Shown here one piece after another: positions 36,717 to 48,299 of a stretch of 64,000 nucleotides of DNA. Location: assembly GCA_031772625.1 (NCBI GenBank), contig CM062816.1, positions 826,008,556 to 826,072,555 on the forward strand, read 5' to 3'. The position numbers and the translations under genes were made by a program. The notes beneath the pieces are model-generated. The model was not told the DNA's origin and searched no databases. It saw only the letters and a list, made by a program, of their open reading frames with translations. The DNA is from Pinus tabuliformis. Its lineage: Eukaryota; Streptophyta; Pinopsida; Pinales; Pinaceae. How positions within the stretch are numbered: the first letter of the stretch is position 1; each line of letters opens with the position of its first letter.

Positions 36717-36980
36717 CAGTTGTGGATGGATGAGATGAATTCAGACACAACAGATTACAAAAAACAGAGGCACATTTGAGATCAGTTGTGGATGGATGAG
36801 ATGAATTCACAAAGAACAGATTACAAAAAACAGAGGCACATTTGAGATCAGTTCTGGATGGTTGAGATGAATTCAGGCAGAACAGATTACAAAAAACAGA
36901 GGCACATTTGAGATCAGTTCTGGATGGATGAGATGAATTCACACAGAACAGATTACAAAAAACAGAGGCACATTTGAGAT
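36717..36980. repeat. 66-bp tandem repeat, four units, beside tRNA-iMet
   Basis: Units begin CAGTTSTGGATGG at 36717, 36783, 36849 and 36915 with exactly 66-bp spacing and few differences. A partial fifth starts at 36981. Decayed units (GTTCAGTTCTGGAAGGATAAATTC) continue to about 37190, immediately before the 3' side of the tRNA-iMet gene. Confidence 0.95.
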
Positions 36981-37201
36981 CAGTTCTGGATGGATAAACG
37001 GAGCACTTTTAAGTTCAGTTGTGAAAGGATAGAGTCTCTACAGATTATACAAATAAAATCAGACGCATGTTTAAGTTCAGTTCTGGAAGGATAAATTCAG
37101 AACAAAATCGAAGCAGAAGCCACATCTGATGTTTAAGTTCAGTTCTTGATGAATAAATTCAAAACAAAACACAAAAAGAAACCACATCTGATTGGGAACA
37201 C

Positions 37202-37273
37202 TATCAGAGCCAAGTTTCGATCTTGGGACCTGTGGGTTATGGGCCCACCACGCTTCCGCTGCGCCACTCTGAT
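37202..37273 (-). tRNA. tRNA-iMet (CAU), initiator
   Basis: The 72-base gene folds as a complete cloverleaf on the minus strand. It has the plant initiator hallmarks: A1-U72 acceptor end (ATCAGAG/CTCTGAT), three G-C pairs in the anticodon stem with loop CCCATAA (anticodon at 37241-37239), and T-loop ATCGAAA. The T-stem CCAAG/CTTGG differs from the common CCAGG/CCTGG by a compensated pair, so folding is kept. A TTTTT run about 25 bases downstream (37177-37173) could stop Pol III. It looks functional, and it is also the primer species for several elements in this window. Confidence 0.95.
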
Positions 37274-37372
37274 CACAGTTCTGTATTTCACCCTGCGCTC
37301 TGTTGGACTGCACGAGGATTAATGACGAAAAGATATCTATTGAGATTCGTAGCTGCAACAAATACTAATATC

Positions 37373-37445
37373 TCCGTTGTCGTCTAGTCCGGTTAGGATA
37401 CCTGGTTTTCACCCAGGCGACCCGGGTTCAAATCCCGGCAACGGA
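37373..37445 (+). tRNA. tRNA-Glu (UUC)
   Basis: The 73-base gene has matching acceptor arms TCCGTTG/CAACGGA, A-box region GTCTAGTCCGGTTAGGATAC, anticodon loop TTTTCAC (anticodon TTC at 37408-37410) and B-box GGGTTCAAATCC. All stems pair. A CAA motif (TGCAACAAA) 12-19 bases upstream fits plant tRNA promoters. No strong T-run follows closely. Oriented divergently from tRNA-iMet with 99 bases between. It appears intact. Confidence 0.95.
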
Positions 37446-37456
37446 AAAGATGTATT

Positions 37457-37740
37457 TCCTTATTTAAGAATCGGGATATTCTGTTTACAGAATCGTCACT
37501 CTCCTGTGAAGAAAGCATAGCAAATTTGTATTCGTCAATCTTACGTGAAGACCGCTCCTTATTTAAGAATGGGGATATTCTGTTTACAGAATCGTCACTT
37601 TTCTGTGAAGAAAGCATAGCAAATTTGTATTCGTCAATCTTACGTGAAGAACGCAGAGCAAATTTGTAATCATCACTCTTCTGTGTTCTTCAGAGCAAAT
37701 TTGTAATCATCACTCTTTGTGAAGAAAACAGAAAATCTGA
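37457..37740. repeat. 99-bp tandem repeat after tRNA-Glu, two full units plus fragments
   Basis: TCCTTATTTAAGAATSGGGATATTC.. starts at 37457 and 37556. Each unit contains CTGTTTACAG and ends GTCAATCTTACGTGAAGA. Partial units (GAGCAAATTTGTAATCATCACTC) follow to about 37740. Confidence 0.9.
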
Positions 37741-37849
37741 AAAAAGAATCCATATGGTATACTCATTTTTTTTGTGCGTTTACTTGCATTTAAGTTTCAA
37801 TCAAGTGGGGGCAATTATTTACATCATCACACTTCTAATATCATCACAC

Positions 37850-40800
37850 TTCCAATTTTTTTCCCTTTTTTTCAGAAGAAAAAGCACTATATAGATTATA
37901 TGATGTATAAGAAAACATAGAGCCGTTATGTACAATATTCTTGAGGATCATATCCATGGATTCGCCCTCGAACTTGAGGGATGATAGAAAAGAGCATCAT
38001 ATTCATTTGGGGGCATTTAAACATAGCAAAAATTTTAGACTATCCGGCTGATCAGAAAGACTGAAGGATATAGTGTACCAAATATATTGTCCATATAGCA
38101 AAAACAGAATTTCTGCAAGCATTTATGTGTCGGGCATAGAGAAAGGCTGGATCTCGTATGCGCAGGAATCCATCATGATGACCAGATACCAAATACCGAT
38201 TGGAGAGTGCAACCCTTTTTTTGACAGAACATCCGCTTGCTCATTTTGGTTGCGCTTAATATGAGCAATAGGGAAAGTGACAGAGTCCCATAGAGATCCA
38301 ATCCTATTCAGCCATCCTGAAAGGATATCGTTTGATATTTTCTGCTTTCCATTCACGTGGTCTATAATAGTTTTCGAGTCCCCATATACATACATAGGAC
38401 CAATATCCATGAAAGAGCAGAAGATGAGCAGTCCATGCAGGGCCATGGCCTCTGCCTTGTTATTAGAACCTTTACCACCATTCCAGAAAATAGAAAAATG
38501 GTGATCCTTTGAAAAAGCTATGAAAACTCCGCAAGCGCAAATGCCATCCTTTGCCGCACCGTCAAAGTGTGCTCTTGGATATAATAGCGGCAGTGGAGCA
38601 GAGGGAGCCATATGCTGAATTTTCTGCTGAGGCATGTTCTGAAGGAAGGAGAAATAATACGAGATAATCTTGTCTACAATACTTCCAAAGACCTCACTGC
38701 TGTTTTGAAAGATTTTATTGTTCCGCCATTTCCATATGAACCAAATAGTAATCATAGGAATGGAACGCTAGTCAGGTCTAAGAGCGCCCCACCATTCGAA
38801 GGCTTCTTTTATAGAAAGATGTGAAACAAACAGAAAGCCAAAGAAAGAAGCCAGATTCCTCCAAATACGCTGAGTCTGAGGGCAGAGTAAAAACATATGC
38901 AGGTTATTTTCTGAATTGTCTAGGCAGATCAGGCAAATCGATGGACCCTGCCAGTGCCTTTTTTGTAAATTGTTCCATGAGAGATTTCTATTATGATATA
39001 CGAGCCATGAAAATAGAATGATTTTCATTGGGCAGCTGACCTTCCATAGGGTGAAAGGAAAGATATTCCGTGAGGGCTCCCTATGCTGCACTAACAGTGA
39101 TAAGTATATATCTCTTACCTGGATATTGGACGATCCCTTCTTAGCCTGCCACACTAAATAATCTCTGTCTGCATTTTTGAAAAAACCCGCATTCTTCATA
39201 TTCCAAATGATGTTGTTCCATTGGGTAGCCAGGACACCATCAATGCCCAGATCTCGATCCGATTTCCATATCGGGATGGCATTCTTCCAACCTTCGATAA
39301 CCTGAGCCCAGAAAAATATACCCTTTTGATGGAGAAATCTGAGAAGCTGTGGGTCAATATTTGGATCCAGATCAATTCCCATGATGGCATCCAGCCCAAT
39401 CAGGATATTGTTGCCATTTTGAAAAAGCTTCTCCAAATCGCTGAGCCTTGTGAGGGCCAAGAGAGGCCACTCCTGTACCAGTAGGATATATCTTCGTTCC
39501 CAAGGTATTTCGATTTGATAATATGACTCCATAAGTTCGTCCCGAAGATCGCCCGCCACAGAGATTTACATAGGAGGGCTTTTCCAAATATGCGGAGATT
39601 CATGATGCCCCAGCCCCCAAGTCTTTTGGGAAGAGAGATGAAGTCCAGCCTTGAGAGGTGATATTTACTTCTTTCCTTACTGCCGCCCCAGATGAAGGAA
39701 GCCATTAAGCTATTTAATTTATTTATTATAGATGATGGGATATAAAACAAATGAGCCCAGTATACACTGATTTGAGCCAAAACCGCCTGAGATAAAACCG
39801 TTCTGCCTGCAAGTGATAAGCATTTACATTCCCATCCTTGAATCCTCTTATAAAATCTGTTAATGATCCATGACCAGTCCAAAGAATTGTATCCTGAGGG
39901 CTTAAGATGATATCCCAAATATTTTAGCCCGTCCTTAATGGAGGCCGCCTGAATATTGAAAAGCTGGGAGATATATACCATTACTCCATGTTCATCCTTA
40001 CCATAGTGGAAAGAGGATTTGCTTTCATTGACATAGAGACCAGTGGCTCTTTGAAATAGCAGAATAATTTCATGCATAATATGCCAGGTGAACCTGCAAA
40101 GTCTAGCAAACAGCAGCACATCATCCACAAAGAGATTATGAGTATGAAAATTACCTCTGGAGATGACAAGGGGACGAATTTTTCCATCATTGACTGCTTT
40201 CTTGATGTGTAGGCTAAGGGAATCCATAACCAGGATGAATAAAATAGGGGATAAGGAGCACCCTTGTCGAAGACCTCTTCCAGCCAAAAAAAAAGGGGTG
40301 GGCAGCCCATTGATCAGGATTGCATAATTGACTCCTTCCACACAAGACATGATCCATTTAGTGCACCTGTCATTTAGCCCGATTTTGATGAGCAGACATC
40401 TGAGGAAGCTCCAATCAAGGCAGTCGTATGCCCTTTTTAAATCGATTTTGAGGATGGCAGCTTCTATATTTTTTGAATGTATAGAGTGCATAGCTTCCTG
40501 AGTTATTGCTACAGCTTCAAGGATGTTCCTTCCACACAGGAACCCATGCTGTTCCTTTGAAATATGTTCTGATAATTTTCCTCAGATTCTCTCTGCAATA
40601 ATCTTAGAAGTGATTTTATAAATTACATTACACAATGAAATCGGTCTATAATCTGCAAAGGTGGAGGAGGCCTTTCTTTTTGGGATCAGCGCAATATAGG
40701 TGGAAGAAATATTTGGATGAATTCTCCCATGAGTCCTGATCTCTTCAACCATACCCAGTATATCATTCTTCATTATGTCGAAGAAGTGGATGAAAATGTC

Positions 40801-42085
40801 TATGGACCAGCCATCTGGGCCGGGGCATTTATCCTTTTTGAAAGATTTCATGACAGCGAGAATTTCCTCCTCCGAAATCTCAGCAAAGAGCCTTTCATTA
40901 TCTTCATCGTTGAACATATTTGAAAAAGGATCAATTCCCCATAGAATGTCATTAAACTCCCTGTTATCCTCTCTTTTGTATGCCTTTTTGAAATAGTTGA
41001 CAGCTTCGTTTGCTATGTCTTCTTGAGAGTACAGGAAAATACCGGCATCATTTTTTATTTTCCATATGGAATTGACAGCTCTTCTTTTACTAGCAAATCG
41101 GTGAAAGAACTTGGTGTTCTTGTCGCCCTCTTTCATCCAAGTGATTCGGCTTTTGAGCTTCCAAGTGATTGCTTCAATCTTTAATAGATTTTGTCTCTTC
41201 TTTTCAAGTTCCCAAATCCGGGCCCGAGAAGACCATGGCATGGAATGGGTCTTCATGCGCTCAGCTAATACAACAAGTTCCTTTTCAATCTGTTTCAGCT
41301 CATAACAGTTTTCAAATTTTTTCCGGATTTGCCACTCTTTAACCTTGGTTTTAAGATTGGTCAGTTTGTAAATAAAGAGCTGTGATGGAGAGGTCTGCAC
41401 AGGAATATCGTTAGCCATCCAGCACTCCCGAACCATGTTGACAAAAGCTTCCTCTTCAAGCCAATAACGATTAAATTTGAACGGATAACCTTTGCGAACA
41501 TTAGAGGACAACCATTGAAGAGAGACTGGCCTATGGTCGGAAATAAAAATCGGGAGAATGTGAGAGGTCGGGATACCATGCTTCTCAATCAACTGTTCGT
41601 GCATAATAAATCTGTCCAATCTTTTTGCTATATAGGCCTCGCCCAAGCGACCGTTTTCCCATGTGGGAGACAATGAATCTGGAGATATGTCAACAAAATT
41701 GAAAAGCATCAAAGCTTCCTTGATTTTCTCCCCAATAGAATCGGCTTTCTTCCCCCTTCCCCACACTTCATCTGGTCCCATCGTGCAATTTAGATCTCCT
41801 GCTATGAGGAGCGCTTCATTCTCCAAGATTCCAGAAGCAATGAAAGGGTCCCAAAAGGAAGCTCTGTCCTTATAAGGAGCATAGACATTCAAAATATGTA
41901 TTCTGTCAGGACATCCTCTAAAATTTGCAGAAACTAGAATTCCTCCAAGGCATCTGAAGGTTTTTGCAGAGACCCATCTCGGATCCCAAATCACAGCAAG
42001 ACCTCCTGAAAGACCCGATGCCTCTGTTGCCACAATATACCAGGAAGGAGACATTCGCCTGAAGGTTGCCGCAATATACCATGCT
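37850..42085 (-). mobile_element. 5'-truncated L1-type plant LINE
   Basis: On the minus strand an endonuclease remnant, reverse transcriptase, zinc-knuckle region and RNase H follow each other in the standard order of plant L1-type LINEs. The sequence ends in an A-rich tail (GAAAAAAAGGGAAAAAAA, complement of about 37857-37875). The first ORF and the N-terminal part of the endonuclease are missing, because above 42085 the sequence matches repeat family R. Truncation at the 5' end is usual for LINE copies. No target duplication was found. Confidence 0.9.
38123..42085 (-). pseudogene. LINE endonuclease-RT-RNase H polyprotein (broken)
   Basis: The polyprotein nicks DNA and copies the LINE RNA at the nick. 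Endonuclease: EASGLSGGLAVIWD, NVYAPYKDR, IAGDLNCTMGP and SDHRPVSLQW (about 42030-41510). RT: KDKCPGPDGW (about 40815), IDLKRAYDCLDW (about 40440), GLRQGCSLSPILF (about 40270) and the active site FVDDVLLF at 40131-40108 (F/V instead of YA). Zinc-like region: PSICLICLDNSENNLHMFLLCP (about 38940-38880). RNase H: HFDGAAKDG, NKAEAMALHGLL, YGDSKTIID and NEQADVLSKKG (38570-38180). Stops lie near 40582 and 38756, and a frameshift near 39500-39560 joins two frames. Few lesions suggest moderate age. Confidence 0.9.
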
Positions 42086-44424
42086 GCTTTTTGTAAGGTT
42101 GAAGTTTTTCCAAATTTTGTCCTTGCAACGTATTGCACCCCAACAAATCTTTATCTAAATTGAAGACAATTGGTCTTGTTAAATGATGAAAAGATGAGGT
42201 CTTGATTTTGATATGCATGATTATATATTGCATGTGGACATGCAAGACTCCGTGAGCATAATTGCTTCGATGTTTGGTTTTTTATTGATTTATGATGATT
42301 GTTTGTTCTGTTTAATATTTCTAAGAGGTTTGATGTTCAAATTGTGTGCTCTAATTTATAATAAACATTGATAAAGAATGGGGCAATACACTGTGGAAGT
42401 CATGTTGGGACAGATCGGGACAAGGCCTTGGTTGTTACAGTGCACTTCAACACATTTAGTTGATAGAGTGGGTGCATGGGTTGTTGGATTTTGCAACCAA
42501 GGCCTATCAAGAAGGGCCTGTAATATCTTGAACTTCAATCCTCAATCCTGTAGGAAGCAAGTTTATTTTCTAGTACACAGGTAGAACAAGAAAAGTTTGG
42601 GTATATGTGGCATCAAAAGAAATGCACAAATTTTTTTCTAAGTCTAAAAGTTTGAAAAGAAATTAATTTTGAAGACTTTAGAATAAATCTGAACTCGAGT
42701 GGAGCCCACCAGTTGGGAGTCAGTCGAGTTGATGCAACAGAGTCAAAGATTGGTCCCAACCAAGGGGCCCAGGTCTGAGTTGGTCAGGAATTAGTAAGTT
42801 GAACATTAGGCGAGGTTGGAGGTCATTGTTCGGGGCCTTTAAGGTGTGCATGCAAGGATTCCTCACAGAGAAGGTTGACCCTGACTTTCTCCTTATAATG
42901 GGAAAAGGCATCCTAAATAGCCATGGGGCTAGTACAGTGGGGCCTTGAGCCTCAATTACGTGGAGATGATAGGGTAAGTTGAATTAGACCCTCATGTTGA
43001 GGTGGGGTTACCACGTGGGTACCACATGAGTGCCACGTGGATTCCATGTGGTTGCTCCTTGTTGGCATGGCCAGGAATAAAAGGTGAAACCCAAAAAGGC
43101 CATATCTTTTGATCTGTGAGTCAGATTGAGGCAAAATTTATGTCACCAGAAATATTTGGATGAGTTGGTTGTGATGGTGGTGATTGTTTTGGATTTAGAG
43201 AAGGTTAGGACTTGAGGGATTATGTGACCCCATTTCCATAACAAGACCTTGGAGATCGGGTTGGCTTGATGTAACACCTTACACTGCCCGAGATTAGTTT
43301 AAGGGAGTGGGAGGGTGTGTTACACGTGTCACCCTGCATTTTCAACCTTTTCATCATTCAAAATGCACCAGTTGTATCTACCACGTGGTGATCCTTGGTG
43401 GCACCATGTCACCTTGCTAACATCATCCAGATGATGTGTCAAGCCACATCATTGCCACATTATCTTGCTACCATGTCATTTCCTTTCATCATGTAGTCAT
43501 TTGCCACATGTCATTGTCATCATCATGCCACATTATCACTTTCATCACTGTCACATCATCATCTTCAACCAATTATAACACACCACGTGCCACTGTGGGA
43601 CTAGGACATTATGGTAGGGTAGCCCTCATTAAACTGTGATTAAACCTTGGCGATGTTGACAATTGTGTCATTCAATTCTTCATGTGACTGCTAGATCCAC
43701 TAGATCTGAGTAAACTTGCTTGAACTTTAACTGAGTTAAAACTTGTGCAATTTTATGTGATATCCATTGTATATTTCACCAAAAACCCATAGATACACCC
43801 AGAAGATGCATGTTTTTTAACACATTTGGTATTTGTGGGTTTTTCCCTATAATTTAGGTCATTTTCTAATGTTGATCTTCAAATGGCCATAATTTCTCAT
43901 CTGGGAGGAGTTTTTTAGAGTGTGATATACCATTGGAAAGGTATCAGAGAGGAATATCCAATAATACCATCCATAGATTCATTAGCACATCAAAATTTTG
44001 ACAAAAACTCAAGAAAATTCCAACCTATTTGAGTTCACTTGATGAGGGCATGCAAGAGATAAAGCTACCATATTGATTCATGAATAACATTGTTGCTACT
44101 TTAGGCATCCCCTTTGACATCAGTGAAACTTGTTTTCATCAATGAAAACACTATATGTAACAACCTAAAGGTTTTTTCAATGATCTATCATCTCTTGAAT
44201 AGTTCATGATTGTAAGTGTTTACTAAATTGCCCACTCATAAGTGAGATCAACCTCAAATCTAGGGAATTTGTATTATACATATAAGCTCAAGGGATAAAA
44301 GGGCATGATAGAATTTCCTTCTTTGGTTCTTATCAATATACTCTCTACATCGATATTATTGATCAACCATGAGATGATCTCGGTGAAAGGAATTACAACT
44401 AGTCTAGCTACTTCTTTGTGGACC
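42086..44424. other. fragment of repeat family R, then no gene recognised
   Basis: Bases about 42085-42190 match 45165-45260 (TGCAAGGTTGAA..AAATTTTGTC.. and ..AAATCTTT..GGTCTTGT). After that there are only short ORFs. At 43380-43580 a CA/TCAT-rich stretch (CCACATCATTGCCACAT..) makes low-complexity His/Ser reading frames. Confidence 0.5.
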
Positions 44425-45260
44425 AGACCATGTGATTGTCTGATACACCCTATCATATGGGTTTATATTTCTTAGTTGCAATTGGATTTCTAGGGTAGAA
44501 ACTACTCGCATGGGTACTTGGTCTTCTGTTGCCACAACCAAGGGAATGGTCATGTGTGAGTGGTACAAAATAATGGTTAGAGTTCTTCAATTTTGAAACT
44601 AATCATGATCTTACATTCCATTCCCCTTCCTACTCAAATTGGTGTTCAACCATAGTAAGGACTAGATGGGTGTGAATTAAGTGGAAATGCTTAAGGGGAG
44701 GAAAATATTAATTACCAAAAGAAAATGAAACAATTTAAATCTAGGGAGGAAAAACCTTAGAGTGAAACTAACAATTATGACTAAAAAATGGATTACCTAG
44801 ATTCCCTAAGACAATTGGAAATTAATAATTTGATCATTTGGTGAAGTGGGGGCAATTATCCTTCCTCTAGTTATCCATGACAAGGAGTCGGGTGCTTGAT
44901 CATGCGACAGTGAAAGTGGAAGGGTAAACATTTTGTGTAAAAAACTATTACTTATATTTTACTTTTACTCTTGATACTTTGTAATGTGGGAATTATCATC
45001 CCTTTCCCTCTTTTTATACATTCAACTTATGCATGTTTTTAATTTTGTTAAGTCTCATGTGGCACCATCCTCACATGAGGAATGGTAATAGAATCTTGTA
45101 TTTGCAATACCATTGTACTTCCATTTCCAATACCATTGTACTTCCAAGATTTTCCTAATTGTGCATTTTTGCAAGGTTGAATATTTTTTAAATTTTGTCT
45201 TTTACAATGCTTCGTACCTCGCCAAATCTTTAAATTTTGTTATCTTGGTCTTGTATTCAT
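44425..45260 (+). repeat. dispersed repeat family R, copy 2 (longest)
   Basis: The first 510 bases match copy 1 at 36112-36635, and 44815-45180 match copy 3 at 45770-46110. Shared markers are GAAGTGGGGGCAATTATCC, GTGCTTGATCATGCGACAGTGA and TAATGTGGGAATTATCATCCC. The end matches 42085-42190. Confidence 0.8.
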
Positions 45261-45341
45261 TTGATTTTTAAAAAAATTAATTACATGGAAAGTCCCATGA
45301 TGCAAACCTTTAGCTATTACATCATGTTACATCACCTAATT

Positions 45342-45589
45342 TATTTGATCATTAGTCCGCAGGGGTTTGGTCTAATGGCAAGCGAATGATCTGCTAAGTC
45401 GTTCGTGCAGCTATGCAGGTCACGAGTTCAAATCCAAAGAAAACCCAAGGGACGATCAAGGCGGGCTAGGCGGACCCTCCTAGAGGTTATAGAGGTAGTC
45501 GATGGGATTGGACCCCGTGTAACGCAAGTACGATACCACCGCCGTTGTCGATTCCTCTAGTAGAAGAAAAAAAATGTATTTGATCATTA
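45342..45589 (+). mobile_element. tRNA-derived SINE with 13-bp target duplications
   Basis: The body, 45355-45576, has Pol III A box GGTCTAATGG (45369-45378) and B box GTTCAAATCC (45426-45435) in a tRNA-like head, a GC-richer unrelated body, and an A-rich tail (AGAAGAAAAAAAA, 45562-45574). TATTTGATCATTA stands on both sides (45342-45354 and 45577-45589) as a perfect 13-bp duplication, so the copy is full length. SINEs have no protein and use LINE enzymes. The head does not fold into a good tRNA, so it is not a tRNA gene. Confidence 0.9.
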
Positions 45590-45769
45590 CTTCAGTTGCA
45601 GTATGGCATATTCCCAAATATTTTATTATTGCACACTATCATAATGTTTGAAAACTTTCAACCTTTGGACCTTGAGACATGGCACGTGTTATCCAAAATT
45701 TGTATTTTATAAATTTTATTGACTATGTTTCAATGGTTTCATAAAATGATTTATTCTACAATGTAGCTT

Positions 45770-46110
45770 CCATTAGACAATTGACAATGGATAATTGGAG
45801 CATCCATTGAAGTGGGGACAATTATACTTCCTTTGACTATACATGTTAGACAGTCGAGTGCTTGATTGCATGATAGTGATGATTCTATGTAAAACCTCTT
45901 TCTTCTATTTTACTTTTCCCCTTAACACTTTCTAATGTGGGAATTAACATCCCTTTCCCTTATTTTAGATATTCACCTTGTGCACATTTTTATTTTTTTT
46001 AAGTTTGGTGTGGTACCACCCACGCATGATGAGCGTTAATAAAATATATTATTTCAATACCATTTCACTTCCAATCTTTTCCTTACATCACATTTGGTCA
46101 TTAGATGAGT
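45770..46110 (+). repeat. dispersed repeat family R, copy 3 (partial)
   Basis: Contains GAAGTGGGGACAATTATACTTCC, GTGCTTGATTGCATGATAGTGA, TAATGTGGGAATTAACATCCC and TGGTACCACCCACGCATGA, in the same order as copy 2, about 950 bp further on. Confidence 0.75.
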
Positions 46111-46289
46111 AATGATTTACCCTCTTCTGAGATGTCGACTGGGTCTATGTCTTTCAAAAGCTTCTGGAATCCTATGTAAGATAATTCCCCCCCATATGGG
46201 ATGTCAACTGGGCAAACCCCTCCCAAACTTTTTGAGAATCCAATGAGTGGAGGTTTCCCTTATTGCAGTTAGGGTAATTAAATTTTACT

Positions 46290-46500
46290 ATGAATCCTAG
46301 ATTTTATACAAAATATCCTTGGCAACCTAGTGCCAATCAAAATCTAGGCTTTTCTTTTCTAGGTTTCAGCCAACCAAGGGGTCTTCCTTCTAGGAGTTGG
46401 AACCCTAATTATCACCCACATCTTCCATATCTAGAAACTCTAAATTTTCCATATCTTTTGAAGCTAACCAATGATCTAGTGTAGTATAATCAAAGCTAGC
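46290..46500 (+). pseudogene. gag N-terminal relic of a Tat-like element
   Basis: The open stretch contains LETLNFPYLLKLTNDLV, which parallels LATLEFPDVSQLTNDLI in the gag of the 5.6-19 kb element. Before it is a Pro/Asn/Gln-rich segment as in that gag. It stops at about 46484 and passes into 37-bp repeats. With the RNase H relic at 56.7 kb it may be one element split by the insertion at 46743. Confidence 0.55.
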
Positions 46501-46530
46501 CCTCTATCCTCATCAACCACCATTTTGTCT

Positions 46531-46630
46531 ACAATGACCATTTGGTCTACAATCCAAGCTAAGCTATACAATGACCATTTGGTCTACAATCCAAGCTAAG
46601 CTATACAATGACCATTTGGTCTATTTAGTG
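46531..46630. repeat. 37-bp tandem repeat, about 2.6 units
   Basis: ACAATGACCATTTGGTCTAC starts at 46531, 46568 and 46605 with exactly 37-bp spacing and near identity. Confidence 0.95.
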
Positions 46631-46742
46631 TGATAGACAATGTCTTCTCAATTAGGGACATCATAGGAAACCCCAGTGGCCTCAGTAGACTTGGAATTCT
46701 TTACGTTTCCCTACCTTTTCTTGCAATTTTTACCCTCACAGT

Positions 46743-48191
46743 TGTAATAGCCCTCGTGAAAATTCAATGTAAAAATATATAAATACCATGAATGATGGGA
46801 CACATATTCCAAGTTGAATGGAAAGAAGGACATCCTAAGGGGTGTTAATTTGGTTGTTTATGGCTAAGGAAATTGGCAAAGGCAATGGCTAAGGCATTAA
46901 AGAGGCAAAAATATATTTTCGCACATTTATTTATCAAAATAATGGAAATTAGGAGAAAAAGTAGGTGAAAGGTCACAAGTTGCATGTGAGGAGGAAAATG
47001 AAGGAAAATAATGGAAATTAGGAGAAAAAGGAGGTGAAACGTCACAAGTTTCATGTGAGGAGGAAAATGAAGGAAAATAATGGAAAATGAAGAAAATAGA
47101 GGCCTCATTCATAAAAAGGATTCTGAGGATCAGTGGGCAAGCTTCTTCTTTTCAGTGTGAACCTTTTGTCAGTTCAGTTTTAGAGCTCTCTCATTATTCT
47201 CTCTCTCTCTCATACTCTTGGTTACTTAGAGTTTTCTTGGAACACTCTTGGAGGGTGTGGCATACTTGGATTCTTGGAGCAAGAAGGCAAAGGAAGAACA
47301 AGAAAGCGCAAGAAGGCATCGACATCAACATCTACATCAGATTTTCTTGTAGGTATCGAGTTGCATGTATGATTTATTCACTAGTTTTGGCATGCATGGC
47401 ACATGCATGTGGTTTCTTGGTTGTGATCTATCATTGGCATGGAGGATTGCCTGGATCGATAGTGGATTGCCTAGCCTTGCCATTTCCTGGATAGCCATGG
47501 TGATTGTGGGTTTAATTTCATTGTTTTGTTTTGGTTGGTTCTCATGTTTCCTTAGCTTGGGTTGAGTTACTAGTCTTGGAAGCCCTAGTTGAACAAACGC
47601 TCTGGAAGCCCTATAATAGCTTGGGTTGAGTTACTAGTCCTGGAAGCCCTGGTTGGACAAACGCTCTGGAAGCCCTTGGTGGGTTGAGTTACTAGTCCTG
47701 GAAGCCTTGGTTGGACAAACGCTCTGGAAGCCTTGTATAAGCTGTGGGTTGAGTTACTAGTTCTGGAAGCCTTGGTTGGACAAACACTCTAGAAGCCCTG
47801 GAAGGCTTGGATGGAGACCAATCTGATGATGGTTTTTGGTGATGTCCAATCGTGAGGTGGAATCACTGTTTGATGGGTTGAGGTGGGTGGCCTCTAGAAG
47901 CCCTAGATGAGTTTTGATTGATGTGTTCTATGAGATTCCACATTCACGCTTGGAATATGGCACAGGGGTGATTGGCTGAAGAGAGACTTGGCTCAGTCAA
48001 TCTATGGTCGGGTGGAACGTGGTAGTCCCATCTCCGGTTGGTTCATTGCATTTATTAATGAAAAATTCATTCCCTTGATTTTCATGTGCAAAAGTACTGA
48101 TGTATATATGGATTTTGATGGATGATCTGTTTATTGTATTTATGTTCCTATTATGTTGTTTATATGCACATTTACCCCGGAGGGTGTTACA
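46743..48191 (+). repeat. 5' LTR of LARD-like element
   Basis: 1449 bp. It holds a (TC)n run near 47200 and four repeats of 58-65 bp at 47559-47810 (GGTTGAGTTACTAGT..GGAAGCC). It is 20 bp longer near 47450 than the 3' copy. Confidence 0.9.
47559..47812. repeat. 58-65-bp tandem repeat within the LTR
   Basis: GGTTGAGTTACTAGTCYTGGAAGCC begins at 47559, 47624, 47682 and 47747. The same four units occur in the 3' LTR from 55221, so they predate insertion. Confidence 0.9.
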
Positions 48192-48194
48192 AAG

Positions 48195-48208
48195 TGGTAT
48201 TAGGGCCA
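48195..48208 (+). other. primer-binding site, tRNA-iMet type
   Basis: TGGTATTAGGGCCA lies three bases inside the 5' LTR. It differs from TGGTATCAGAGCCA at two positions, both C/T or A/G transitions. Confidence 0.75.
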
Positions 48209-48299
48209 GGTTCAAACACTCTTACTGGATGGGCTCTATCATAGGTAAAATAAAGAACAAAGGTTAAATTTTAGACCTTTCTATCATATATGTTATAAC

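Noticed and set aside
41991..42245. 84-codon minus-strand ORF upstream of the LINE frame as LINE ORF1
   Set aside because: It has no RNA-binding motif, and most of it lies in repeat family R and in a shadow frame of the endonuclease.
45358..45440. tRNA-like A and B boxes taken as a tRNA gene
   Set aside because: The acceptor and anticodon stems do not pair, and an A-rich tail with target duplications shows it is a SINE head.
47087..47494. 135-codon plus-strand ORF
   Set aside because: It lies wholly inside the 5' LTR, and the matching frame in the 3' LTR is broken, so it is not a conserved gene.
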